A stretch of 64,000 bases of DNA from Shewanella cyperi (GTDB taxonomy: Bacteria > Pseudomonadota > Gammaproteobacteria > Enterobacterales > Shewanellaceae), in NCBI RefSeq assembly GCF_017354985.1, contig NZ_CP071501.1:949501-1013500 (forward strand). Reading direction: 5' to 3'. Below the pieces are notes generated by a model. It worked only from the letters and a program-made list of their open reading frames with translations, was not told where the DNA came from and searched no databases. This document shows positions 19,798 to 26,379 of this stretch, one piece after another. How positions within the stretch are numbered: the stretch's first letter is position 1; each line of letters starts with the position of its first letter. Made by a program: the position numbers and the translations under genes.

Positions 19798-20130
19798 ATG
19801 ACCCAACTGAGTCTGATGCAGACAAGTGCCGAAGATCGCAGCCTGTTGCACCTCAACTATGGGCTGATGAGTGCATTTCCCCTGTTGTTGCCGCTGTTAT
19901 TGGGCCTGGTATTGAACCTGTCCCTGACCAAGGGCTGCAGCGGTCCATTGGGGCGCAGCCACTTGCGTTGGCAGCGTCATTCCATGCTGGGATTGGCGCT
20001 GTTGTTGCCACTGAGCTACAACCTGCCCCATGACGCCAGCGCCCTGGCACTGATGTCCTTAACCCTGATGTGGTTTGTGATGCGCATCGTCAAGGGCTGG
20101 GTCAGCCTTATCGATGGCATAGCACCATGA
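19798..20130 (+). CDS. Small integral membrane protein, unknown function
   Basis: The 110 residues contain two to three hydrophobic segments (GLMSAFPLLLPLLLGLVLNL, MLGLALLLPLSYNL, ALALMSLTLMWFVMRIV). The C-terminus IVKGWVSLIDGIAP resembles the end of small DUF4870-type membrane proteins, but I do not claim family membership. The ATG at 19798 lies 6 bases after GGGAG; an ATG two codons earlier would overlap that site. It follows tyrA by 91 bases. Its stop codon lies inside the first unit of a 16-bp tandem repeat. Confidence 0.6.
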   Translation: MTQLSLMQTSAEDRSLLHLNYGLMSAFPLLLPLLLGLVLNLSLTKGCSGPLGRSHLRWQRHSMLGLALLLPLSYNLPHDASALALMSLTLMWFVMRIVKGWVSLIDGIAP

Positions 20131-20203
20131 AGTAATAGCGCCGTGAAGTAATAGCGTCGTGATGTAATAACACCGTGATGTAATAACACCGTGATGTAAT
20201 TGA
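20124..20203 (+). repeat. Five tandem 16-bp repeats
   Basis: Units are ACCATGAAGTAATAGC, GCCGTGAAGTAATAGC, GTCGTGATGTAATAAC, ACCGTGATGTAATAAC and ACCGTGATGTAATTGA, at 20124, 20140, 20156, 20172 and 20188. The first unit contains the stop of the preceding gene, and the array runs almost to the following terminator. Each unit contains TGA and TAA in different frames. Divergence between units shows that it is not a very recent expansion. Confidence 0.9.
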
Positions 20204-20210
20204 ACAATGC

Positions 20211-20234
20211 AAAGGGGCCCGCAGGCCCCTTTGT
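20211..20234. terminator. Terminator between the small membrane gene and pheA
   Basis: AAAGGGGCC (20211-20219) and GGCCCCTTT (20224-20232) with a CGCA loop. It lies between convergent genes and could serve both strands, though the flanking T tracts are short. Confidence 0.7.
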
Positions 20235-20254
20235 GTATCTGAGACTTTTCAGCA

Positions 20255-22207
20255 TCAATTGTGTATCTGGGCCGCCACCTGGCGCACCAGCGCCTGGGGC
20301 AGGGTGTCCAAATCCAGCACCAGGCCATCGGCTCCGAGCTTGACTATAGCGTGGACCTGGCGGCTCAGCGCCTCGGGTGCCACGGCGTAGCTGGGATTGA
20401 CAAGCACAGGCAGGTGGCTGACTTCCTTGAGTTCCACCAGGGACGCCAAATCGAGTGTACCGCCCGCCTGATGATGGAAGGCGCTGACGCCGGCATCGCA
20501 CAGCAACAATTGCTGGTTGCCTGCTCCGAGGATCACATCGGCACTGGCCAGCCATTCCTCCAGGCTGGCCATGGAGTTGCGCTCCAATATCAACGGAGTA
20601 TTGAGCCTGCCGGCCTGCTCCAGCAAGTCCTGATTGAACATCTGATTGCCGCGCAGCAGCAGAATGTCGGCAAAGGGAGCCAACTGGCTCAGTTGCGCCT
20701 CCTGCTCTATGGCAACGATGGTAACAAGCTGAAACTGGTCCAGCACCCTTGCAGCAGCTGCCAGGCGGGTCGCTGTGTCTGTGTGACGCCCGGCGCCATC
20801 AAAAATGATCCCCTGAACACCCGAGGACTTAAGTTCCTTGGCCAGATTATCCAACCCCGTGGTGGTCTGGGGCAGGGCAAACTGCACCAGTGCGGTTCTT
20901 TGACTGCCATCGAGACACAGGTGTTTGACCTGCAGCGGGCTGGCCAGTTGCTTGAATGCACGGCTGTGGCGCTTGGGCTCTGTGGTTCCTTCGGCATGCT
21001 GCTGTTGATGCTTGAGGGTATCGGGCTCGATCAGCAGCTGATGATTGCTCAGCTGGGTCGGCTTGACGGATTCGCTGGGATAACAGCCCAGTACTTTGAC
21101 AAAGCGGGTGATCCGTTCCAATTCCTTCAACGCGGTTTGCATCGGTGCGCTGTTAAGATTGGCATCTATATCAAGGTAGAACATCTCTTCCCAGGGCGTG
21201 CCCGGAATGGGCCGGGATTCCAGTTTGCTCATATTGAGATTGTTGGCCTTGAGTACCAACAAAGCCTCCACCAGGGCACCCGGCTTCTGGCCTGTGGCCA
21301 TGATTAGGGTACATTTGGCCGGTAATTGCTCGGGCACGTCCACCGCCTTGCGGGAGACCACGATAAAGCGGCTCTGGTTCACCTTCTGGTTGGCCAGTCC
21401 CTGTTCCAGGGCTTCCAGTTGATACAGGGCGCCACCCTCAGCGCTGCCGATGGCGGCAACACCAGGGTCATCACTCAACTGCACCTTCTCCATGGCCTCG
21501 GCGCTGGAGGCACAGTATTCCAGGCGAATACCCGGATGCCTTGCCAAATAGCGACTGCATTGGCTGATGGGCTGTGGGTGGGCATAGATAGTATGGATTT
21601 TGCCGCTTTGAGCCTCAGCTTTGCCCAGCAGGCAATGACCGACCTCTATGGTGGTTTCCCCTACAATCGCCAGGCTGGTGTGTTGCAGTACGTCATAGAC
21701 TTCGTTGATTGAGCCGGAGGAAGTATTTTCGATGGGCAGAAAACCGTAATCGGCATGGCCGGACTCCACGGCTTGCACTATTTCATCAAAGTTCTGGCAA
21801 CCCAGGTCAATCATTTCCACCTGACGGCGCTGGCAATAGCGATTTGCGGCCAGGAACGAATAGGATCCCCGGGCCCCCAGATACGCGACACAGTATTGTT
21901 GCTTCTGGGTTTCGGGATTGGCACGGCCATGGAGGTAGGCCTGCTGGTTGAGTACCGAATCCTCGATAATGCTTTGATAAAGTTGCACCACGAAGTGGGG
22001 GTCGAGCCCTTGTTCCCGGCCCTTTTGTACCAGGCGGGCCAGCAGTTCTTTTTCCCTTTGGGTATCGCGCACCGGCCTGACGTCGACTTCCTTGCTGCGG
22101 GCGACTTCCAGGCTGAGATCCCGACGCTTGGCGAGCAGCGACAGTATGTCATTGTCTATGGTAGTGATCTGTTCCCGGGTTTGACTCAGGGGTTGGGGTT
22201 TATCCAT
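20255..22207 (-). CDS. pheA: P-protein: chorismate mutase / prephenate dehydratase with C-terminal degenerate DAHP-synthase-like domain
   Basis: Makes phenylpyruvate from chorismate. The 650 residues read: AroQ chorismate mutase (about 1-95; TREQITTIDNDILSLLAKRR), prephenate dehydratase (about 105-285; YLGARGSYSFLAANRYC, FLPIENTSSGSINEVYDVL), ACT regulatory domain (about 298-380) with the Phe-binding motifs PGALVEALLVL and LESRPIPG (Glu330), then about 260 extra residues. E. coli PheA has 386 residues and stops after ACT. The extra part resembles type I-beta DAHP synthase: SADVILGAGNQQLLLCDAG, TLDLASLVELKEVSHLPV, LGADGLVLDLD. Catalytic motifs look eroded (family CERG is CDAG here, DxTHSTG is NPSYAVA, LKRG is LERN), so it is probably a pseudo-enzyme or regulatory domain. 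It is preceded by the pheL attenuator. Confidence 0.95.
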   Translation of the reverse strand: MDKPQPLSQTREQITTIDNDILSLLAKRRDLSLEVARSKEVDVRPVRDTQREKELLARLVQKGREQGLDPHFVVQLYQSIIEDSVLNQQAYLHGRANPETQKQQYCVAYLGARGSYSFLAANRYCQRRQVEMIDLGCQNFDEIVQAVESGHADYGFLPIENTSSGSINEVYDVLQHTSLAIVGETTIEVGHCLLGKAEAQSGKIHTIYAHPQPISQCSRYLARHPGIRLEYCASSAEAMEKVQLSDDPGVAAIGSAEGGALYQLEALEQGLANQKVNQSRFIVVSRKAVDVPEQLPAKCTLIMATGQKPGALVEALLVLKANNLNMSKLESRPIPGTPWEEMFYLDIDANLNSAPMQTALKELERITRFVKVLGCYPSESVKPTQLSNHQLLIEPDTLKHQQQHAEGTTEPKRHSRAFKQLASPLQVKHLCLDGSQRTALVQFALPQTTTGLDNLAKELKSSGVQGIIFDGAGRHTDTATRLAAAARVLDQFQLVTIVAIEQEAQLSQLAPFADILLLRGNQMFNQDLLEQAGRLNTPLILERNSMASLEEWLASADVILGAGNQQLLLCDAGVSAFHHQAGGTLDLASLVELKEVSHLPVLVNPSYAVAPEALSRQVHAIVKLGADGLVLDLDTLPQALVRQVAAQIHN

Positions 22208-22245
22208 GCTGACCTCTATCTGTACTGCAATTTCACCTGTGTTAT

Positions 22246-22277
22246 AAACAAAAAAGCCTCCCGGGTGGTGGAGGCTT
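22246..22277 (-). terminator. pheA attenuator terminator
   Basis: On the minus strand AAGCCTCC and GGAGGCTT (plus coordinates 22270-22277 and 22254-22261) form an 8-bp stem with an 8-base loop, followed by TTTTTTGTTT. It lies between pheL and pheA. Its 5' arm GCCTCC can instead pair with GGAGGC near the end of pheL (22315-22320). Confidence 0.88.
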
Positions 22278-22287
22278 TGGTATTTTC

Positions 22288-22345
22288 ACTTTCTTTTTTA
22301 CACAGAAATACCGCCTCCAGAGGGGAAGTGAATAAAAAAGAAAGT
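22288..22345 (-). promoter_or_regulatory. pheA attenuator: alternative leader hairpins
   Basis: Within the transcript, ACTTTCTTTTTT in the Phe-codon stretch (plus 22334-22345) is the exact reverse complement of AAAAAAGAAAGT just after the pheL stop (22288-22299): a 12-bp pause hairpin. The competing antiterminator pairs GGAGGCGGTATTT at the end of pheL with AAATACC-AAA-GCCTCC, using the terminator's 5' arm. Ribosome stalling at Phe codons would free the antiterminator. Confidence 0.75.
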
Positions 22346-22369
22346 AAAAACGGCGAATAGTCTGTTCAT
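22298..22369 (-). CDS. pheL: pheA operon leader peptide
   Basis: A 23-residue open frame from ATG at 22367-22369 to TAA at 22298-22300. The product MNRLFAVFTFFFIHFPSG... has six Phe, including TFFF, much like E. coli PheL (FFFAFFFTFP). It is too short for routine gene callers. It acts as the sensor of charged tRNA-Phe: translation through or stalling at the Phe codons chooses between the terminator at 22246-22277 and an antiterminator. A TTGACA at 22401-22406 (minus strand) could be the -35, but its -10 (TAGTTT) would place the RNA start nearly at the ATG, so the real promoter is uncertain. Confidence 0.88.
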   Translation of the reverse strand: MNRLFAVFTFFFIHFPSGGGISV

Positions 22370-22377
22370 GGTCTCTA

Positions 22378-22406
22378 AAACTAAGTTCAGGGCGCGGCAG
22401 TGTCAA
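22378..22406 (-). promoter_or_regulatory. Tentative pheL-pheA promoter
   Basis: TTGACA (plus 22401-22406 read on the minus strand) and TAGTTT (22378-22383) are 17 bases apart. The -35 is perfect but the -10 is poor, and the implied start leaves almost no room for a pheL ribosome binding site. Confidence 0.3.
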
Positions 22407-22431
22407 TCAAATCTTTTGCAACTTGCGCTAA

Positions 22432-22455
22432 ACAAAAGCGCACCCTGGGGTGCGC
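22432..22455 (-). terminator. Terminator after raiA
   Basis: On the minus strand GCGCACCC and GGGTGCGC (22438-22455) form a tight hairpin followed by TTTTGTTT. Confidence 0.85.
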
Positions 22456-22471
22456 TATGTGCTGTTGGGGC

Positions 22472-22813
22472 TTATGCCACGTTCAGTTCGTATTCGAACT
22501 CTTCCTCGGCTTCTTCCACGCCTTCAAAGCGTTGACCTTCGGCTTTATGGGTGAGGCGATTGAGCTGTTTCTCCAGCTTTTGACCCATGGCGGTAATGGC
22601 GGCGTAGAGGTTTTCGTGTTTGGCCTGGGCGAACAATTCACCGCTGGGGATACCGACCGAGGCTTCTATTTTGAAAAAGGTCTTTTCCTGACTGATGATG
22701 ACATGGGGATTGATCAGGGATACATCGTGCCTTGTGAGCTTTTCAAAACGGCTTTCAATACGTGCAAGGATAGGAGCAGTGACTTCCAGTTGTTTGCTTG
22801 TGATCTTAATCAT
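22472..22813 (-). CDS. raiA: Ribosome-associated inhibitor / hibernation factor RaiA (YfiA)
   Basis: Cold- and stationary-phase protein that binds the 30S A/P site and stops translation. The 113 residues match the family: MIKITSKQLEVTAPI at the N-terminus, INPHVIISQE, NLYAAITAMGQKLEKQLNRL, and an acidic C-terminal tail (EEAEEEFEYELNVA) as in E. coli RaiA rather than the shorter HPF. Its place directly upstream of pheL-pheA is the E. coli order. No long C-terminal dimerisation domain is present, so it is not the long HPF form. Confidence 0.95.
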   Translation of the reverse strand: MIKITSKQLEVTAPILARIESRFEKLTRHDVSLINPHVIISQEKTFFKIEASVGIPSGELFAQAKHENLYAAITAMGQKLEKQLNRLTHKAEGQRFEGVEEAEEEFEYELNVA

Positions 22814-23089
22814 ATTGTCTCACCTTCTTTTGCTTCCGTGACTTCAGACTACCAAGCACAGTGAGGAAAGTCGTGAGTAAAATCACGTTTCACGGCAGTC
22901 ACATAATCGTTCGCTGTATATTTGAACGCTTGAATCCGAAACGCGAAAAACGGCCTGAAAAGGCTTGTCATGGTCCCGGTTGAGGTTCATATTTGAACGG
23001 ATAACCTCGGCAGGTTATCGCGATTTTACCTTCTCATTGCCCCCTCAGTTGATTAAAATCCGGGCTTGGTATTTTGTCTGGATGTCCTA

Positions 23090-23761
23090 ATGCATACTCA
23101 ATCACACATCAAGGTTTGGGATCTGCCGGTTCGGCTGTTTCATTGGTCCATGGTGATTCTGCTTGGCCTGCTTTGGTGGAGTGCCGAGGCCGGCGAGATG
23201 GCCTGGCACCAGGTATTTGGCTTTACCCTGATGGTACTGCTGCTGTTTCGGATCCTTTGGGGACTGGTGGGCAGCGATACGGCCAGATTTGCGCGGTTTG
23301 TGCATCATCCGCTCAAGGTGTTGGCCTACGCCCGCAGCGTGCGTCGTGAGGGCGTTAAGGCCCATGTCGGTCATAATCCCCTGGGCGCGTATATGGTGGT
23401 GACACTGTTGTCTCTACTGTTGTTGCAACTGGGAACCGGTCTGTTTGCCACCGATGAAATTTTTACCGAGGGACCGCTGGTGTCCTATGTCAGTTCGGAC
23501 GTGGCGTCGGCGCTGACCTGGTTGCATAAATTCAACTTTAACCTGCTGTTGCTGCTGGCGACTGTGCACGTGTTGGCTGTGATCTGGCACTTGCTCAACG
23601 GTGACCGTTTGCTGGGAGCCATGTTCACCGGTAAAAAGCCCCATATTGGTGAGAACGTCGCTGTACGCTTTGCACCGCTGAGACGTGCGCTGTTAATAGT
23701 GACTGTGTTGGGCTATTTGATTGGCAATTTTCTTATTTGGCCGGTGTTGCAGAGCATGTAA
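23090..23761 (+). CDS. Cytochrome b561-type diheme membrane protein
   Basis: The 223 residues contain four membrane segments with paired histidines: IKVWDLPVRLFHWSMVILLG, GEMAWHQVFGFTLMVLLLFR, LTWLHKFNFNLLLLLATVHV. This is the pattern of the bacterial cytochrome b561 / Ni,Fe-hydrogenase b-subunit family (IPR011577-like). Such proteins pass electrons between the quinone pool and periplasmic c-type cytochromes. The ATG at 23090 begins the conserved MHTQSHIKVWD; a start 8 codons upstream adds nothing conserved. The convergent neighbour encodes a cytochrome c', a plausible redox partner. Confidence 0.88.
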   Translation: MHTQSHIKVWDLPVRLFHWSMVILLGLLWWSAEAGEMAWHQVFGFTLMVLLLFRILWGLVGSDTARFARFVHHPLKVLAYARSVRREGVKAHVGHNPLGAYMVVTLLSLLLLQLGTGLFATDEIFTEGPLVSYVSSDVASALTWLHKFNFNLLLLLATVHVLAVIWHLLNGDRLLGAMFTGKKPHIGENVAVRFAPLRRALLIVTVLGYLIGNFLIWPVLQSM

Positions 23762-23762
23762 T

Positions 23763-23792
23763 AAAAAAGCCCGCATTGCGGGCTTTGTTTTT
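23763..23792. terminator. Bidirectional terminator between cytochrome genes
   Basis: AAAGCCCGC (23766-23774) and GCGGGCTTT (23778-23786) with A-rich and T-rich flanks, between convergent genes. Confidence 0.9.
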
Positions 23793-23804
23793 TTGATATC
23801 ACAA

Positions 23805-24254
23805 TCAGTCTTTCTTGTAGGCGTCGTGGCAGCCTTTACAGCTCTTGCCGGTTTTCATGAAAGCCTGCTTGATGTCGTCCTGGTTATCGGCCTTGGCCAC
23901 ATTGGCGAGGGCGGCTGCATTTTCCTGGAACTGGGTCATCTTGGCATCAAAGTCGGCCTTATCCTGCCAGATTTTGGCCAGGGCGTCTGTGTGGCCTTTG
24001 TCCGAGCCGGGAATGAAACCCTCTATCGGTAACTTGGACAGGGCGGCGACGTGCTCGGCGCGCATGGCGAATACCTCTGCGTCAAAGGGCTTTTTGCCTT
24101 TGAGCATGGCGCCCATGTCACCGAAGTTATAGGCGATCAGGGAAAAAGCTGACTGGCGGTATCCGATGGCTTCCTTTTCGTCGTCAAAGTTGTGTGCCAT
24201 CGCCATGCCGCTGAGCAGGCTGGCGCCGGCCAGTGTCATTATGATTTTCTTCAT
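23805..24254 (-). CDS. Cytochrome c' (class II cytochrome c), periplasmic
   Basis: The 149 residues start with a signal peptide (cleavage probably after GMAMA, residue 20). A four-helix cytochrome c' fold follows, ending with the heme-binding CKGCH (Cys139, Cys142, His143). The C-terminal position of the heme motif and the DDIKQAFMKTGKSCKGCHDA context are typical of class II. Cytochromes c' bind NO or CO or serve in electron transfer; which applies here is not decided by sequence. Confidence 0.92.
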   Translation of the reverse strand: MKKIIMTLAGASLLSGMAMAHNFDDEKEAIGYRQSAFSLIAYNFGDMGAMLKGKKPFDAEVFAMRAEHVAALSKLPIEGFIPGSDKGHTDALAKIWQDKADFDAKMTQFQENAAALANVAKADNQDDIKQAFMKTGKSCKGCHDAYKKD

Positions 24255-24374
24255 TGTTATATCTCACGTTTCCTGTGGTTGCAGCAATGCGGGGGTATTC
24301 TGGCATACTCCCATGACAATCGGAACCGCTTAATTTGCAAGCGTTTATGTATAAACGAACGCGGATGACGCCGA

Positions 24375-24403
24375 TTGTCAGTCCCATGAGGCCTTGCTAC
24401 ACT
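24375..24403 (+). promoter_or_regulatory. Candidate trpR promoter
   Basis: TTGTCA (24375-24380), 17 bases, then TACACT (24398-24403) with an extended -10 TGC directly before it. It lies about 36 bases upstream of the trpR start. I could not find a convincing TrpR operator here. Confidence 0.6.
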
Positions 24404-24439
24404 GCCCGATATTGATTGCACTTAAGGAATGGGGTTGCC

Positions 24440-24736
24440 ATGCGGGCTTCTTGGGAACTGGTTTTGGAAAAGATCCTGGCGCACCCGGACAAACAACAAC
24501 TGTTGGATTTGTTCCAGTTGCTGTTGACCGAAGAGGAGCGCAGCGCTATCGCCGGCAGATTAAAGGTATTTCAGCTGTTGTTGGGAGGTGGGCTGAGCCA
24601 GCGTCAAATCGCCGCTGAGTACCAGATAAGTATCGCCACCATCACCCGTTGTTCCAATTATCTCAAACACATGAGCGACGCCGAGCGCAGCAGAATCGCG
24701 AGTCTTATCGTCTCAGACCCGGGAGATATCCGCTGA
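24440..24736 (+). CDS. trpR: Trp operon repressor TrpR
   Basis: DNA-binding protein that represses tryptophan synthesis and transport genes when tryptophan is bound. The 98 residues contain LLLTEEERSAIAGRLKVFQL and the helix-turn-helix GLSQRQIAAEYQISIATITR, closely following E. coli TrpR ([39 protein letters not shown]). The ATG at 24440 is preceded by AAGGA 11 bases away; a TTG eight codons upstream is possible. No trp biosynthetic gene is in the window. Confidence 0.95.
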   Translation: MRASWELVLEKILAHPDKQQLLDLFQLLLTEEERSAIAGRLKVFQLLLGGGLSQRQIAAEYQISIATITRCSNYLKHMSDAERSRIASLIVSDPGDIR

Positions 24737-24740
24737 ATGC

Positions 24741-25100
24741 TCAGGCGCGTTTGTGATGCCTATGCAAAGAGCGCCGTGCCAGCAGGTATAGACCCCAGGT
24801 TGTCATGATTAACGCCAGCATCAATTGGGTTTTGTTCTGATCCTGCTGAAACAGTTGCAGTGCGGCCGCCAGCCAGGCAAAGGGCAGCAACTCATACACC
24901 CAAAAGGGCCAAAATCCCGGTTTACGCCGCCTTGTAGGATCGGTACGCCTGTGGTCCGAGCGCAAGGCGTAAACCAGGGCGCCGGCGAGAAGCAGCAGTC
25001 CGGCGGCCAGTTGTGCTATTAATGCTGGAAAGGTCAGCATCACAATGGCGCCAAGGCTCATATAGAGATAGGGCAGTAATTCGTAGAGAAAACGATTCAT
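24741..25100 (-). CDS. Small membrane protein, unknown function
   Basis: The 119 residues have four hydrophobic segments arranged as two pairs, divided by a basic loop (LRSDHRRTDPTRRRKPGFW). The first pair (ELLPYLYMSLGAIVML) and the second (YELLPFAWLAAALQLF) both start with YELLP, hinting at an internal duplication. I do not recognise the family. It converges with trpR, the two stops being 4 bases apart without an obvious terminator. Confidence 0.65.
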   Translation of the reverse strand: MNRFLYELLPYLYMSLGAIVMLTFPALIAQLAAGLLLLAGALVYALRSDHRRTDPTRRRKPGFWPFWVYELLPFAWLAAALQLFQQDQNKTQLMLALIMTTWGLYLLARRSLHRHHKRA

Positions 25101-25191
25101 TCAAGCATTCCTTTGCCGTGGGGGGAACCTGATTGTCACTGTAGCTGTTCCCCTTTTTCGATTGGTTATCTCACCAAAGAGTAACAGATAA

Positions 25192-25225
25192 ACAAAAGGC
25201 CGAACAAATTCTGTTCAGCCTTTTG
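25192..25225 (-). terminator. Terminator after slyD
   Basis: ACAAAAGGC and GCCTTTTGT flank inner arms GAACA and TGTTC (25192-25225). On the minus strand the hairpin is followed by a T-rich tail. Confidence 0.85.
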
Positions 25226-25243
25226 TGATCCCGCCTGAATTTA

Positions 25244-25828
25244 TCAGCGGCAGCCGCAACCGCCGTTGCCGTCACAACCGGGCTTGGTTTCTTCCTTGTG
25301 TTCATGACCACCACAGCAACCTTCGTCGCCGTGTTCATGATGGTGGTGTCCACCGCAGCCACCGTGGGCATGGATATGACCATGGGCCACTTCTTCTTCG
25401 GTGGCGGCTCGCACCTCGACCACCTGTACACTGAAGTTCAGTGATTGGCCGGCCAAAGGATGGTTGCCGTCAACTATGACACTGTTGTCCATTACCTCGG
25501 TAACCTGTACCGGGCGCTGGCCCATTTCGGTCTCGGCGATAAAACGCATACCGGGCACTATGTCTTCAATGTCACCGAAAGCGGCCAATGGCACTTCCTG
25601 GCGCAGGCTCTCATGGTAAGGACCGTAGGCTTGCTCACACTCAATGGTCACTTCCAGATTGTCACCGGCTTGCTTGCCTTCCAAAGCGGCTTCCAAACCG
25701 GGGATCAGGTTTTCGGCGCCATGGAGATATACCATGGGTTCGCCTTCAAAGGAGCTTTCCAGCAATTGGCCTTGCTGGTCATTCAAGCGGTAGTGGATGG
25801 TAACCGCTGTGTGTTGGGTGATCTTCAT
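25244..25828 (-). CDS. slyD: FKBP-type peptidyl-prolyl isomerase / metallochaperone SlyD
   Basis: Cytoplasmic proline isomerase and chaperone that also delivers nickel to hydrogenase maturation. The ATG at 25828 follows GGAGG; an upstream start would add 13 unconserved residues. The 194 residues show the FKBP core (MKITQHTAVTIHYRL, VYLHGAENLIPGLEAALEGK, VDGNHPLAGQSLNFSV), the inserted chaperone flap, and a His/Cys-rich metal-binding tail (GGCGGHHHHEHGDEGCCGG, then GGCGCR). The tail is what separates it from FkpB, encoded at 53 kb. Confidence 0.96.
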   Translation of the reverse strand: MKITQHTAVTIHYRLNDQQGQLLESSFEGEPMVYLHGAENLIPGLEAALEGKQAGDNLEVTIECEQAYGPYHESLRQEVPLAAFGDIEDIVPGMRFIAETEMGQRPVQVTEVMDNSVIVDGNHPLAGQSLNFSVQVVEVRAATEEEVAHGHIHAHGGCGGHHHHEHGDEGCCGGHEHKEETKPGCDGNGGCGCR

Positions 25829-26221
25829 AACGCCTCCGCATCTCAAAGTGGCGCAAATGATACTCAAGTTTTACCCCAGTGGCGATGATTTACATCAGGC
25901 TTTGTTAACTAACGCAGGCTTTGCCCATGGCTGCATAAAATGCGGCGCGGCATGCTGAAATTTATTCAACTGAGCCGAAATTGAATCAGTATATTAAAAT
26001 CAATTGCTTGCGTGTCTTTGGTACTTTTTCTTACGTTTACGTCAACTGAGATTTTGTTCTTTTTTACCCAAAACTGCCTGTGGAAATTCATTTTTATCCC
26101 AGTTTTATTGATGATTCCTCGTTTTTGCTGCCGCTTTGTGAATTATTTGTTTAAACGCGGCTTGACAAGCGAGCGCAAAACAAGCAATTCTGTGTCCAGT
26201 TCACTCAAGGAGTCATCAGCA
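25829..26221. other. 393-base intergenic region, slyD to thrL
   Basis: AT-rich. It holds the start signals of slyD at its left end and a candidate thr promoter at 26162-26191 at its right end. An open plus-strand frame crosses 26012-26221, but its only conserved part is thrL; the upstream portion is hydrophobic low-complexity translation with no ribosome binding site. I see no repeat or RNA gene here. Confidence 0.6.
26162..26191 (+). promoter_or_regulatory. Candidate thr operon promoter
   Basis: TTGACA at 26162-26167 is a perfect -35; the best -10, AATTCT at 26186-26191, is weak and 18 bases away. The implied start is about 25 bases before the thrL ATG. Confidence 0.4.
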
Positions 26222-26290
26222 ATGGCAAGGCATGTTTTTGTGCTCACCACCATTATTACCACCACCATTACCACCATGGGGGCGGGCTGA
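26222..26290 (+). CDS. thrL: thr operon leader peptide
   Basis: A 22-residue open frame with AAGGAG at 26208-26213 nine bases upstream. The product MARHVFVLTTIITTTITTMG... has a run of Thr and Ile codons (eight Thr, three Ile) and ends GAG, as E. coli ThrL does. Stalling at Thr or Ile codons when charged tRNAs are scarce lets an antiterminator form and thrABC be transcribed. Confidence 0.95.
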   Translation: MARHVFVLTTIITTTITTMGAG

Positions 26291-26317
26291 TACACCCTGA
26301 ACAAATTTGAAATCAAC

Positions 26318-26349
26318 AAGCCCGCTTCCCCAAAGAAGCGGGCTTTTTG
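26318..26349 (+). terminator. thr attenuator terminator
   Basis: AAGCCCGCTT (26318-26327) and AAGCGGGCTT (26336-26345) with an 8-base loop and a T run. GCGGGCT at 26282-26288, spanning the thrL stop region, can pair with AGCCCGC of the 5' arm (26319-26325), giving the competing structure. Confidence 0.92.
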
Positions 26350-26379
26350 TTTCTTGGGCGCGGCGATTGGGAGAATGTA

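Noticed and set aside
22917..23000. Repeated ATATTTGAACG motif (22918 and 22989) between raiA and the cytochrome b561 gene
   Set aside because: Two copies of 11 bases in an AT-rich intergenic region are too little to call an element; no conserved spacing or palindrome.
26012..26221. N-terminal extension joined to thrL giving a 92-residue protein
   Set aside because: The upstream part has no ribosome site and would cross the thr promoter. The well-placed AAGGAG at 26208 supports the 22-residue leader.
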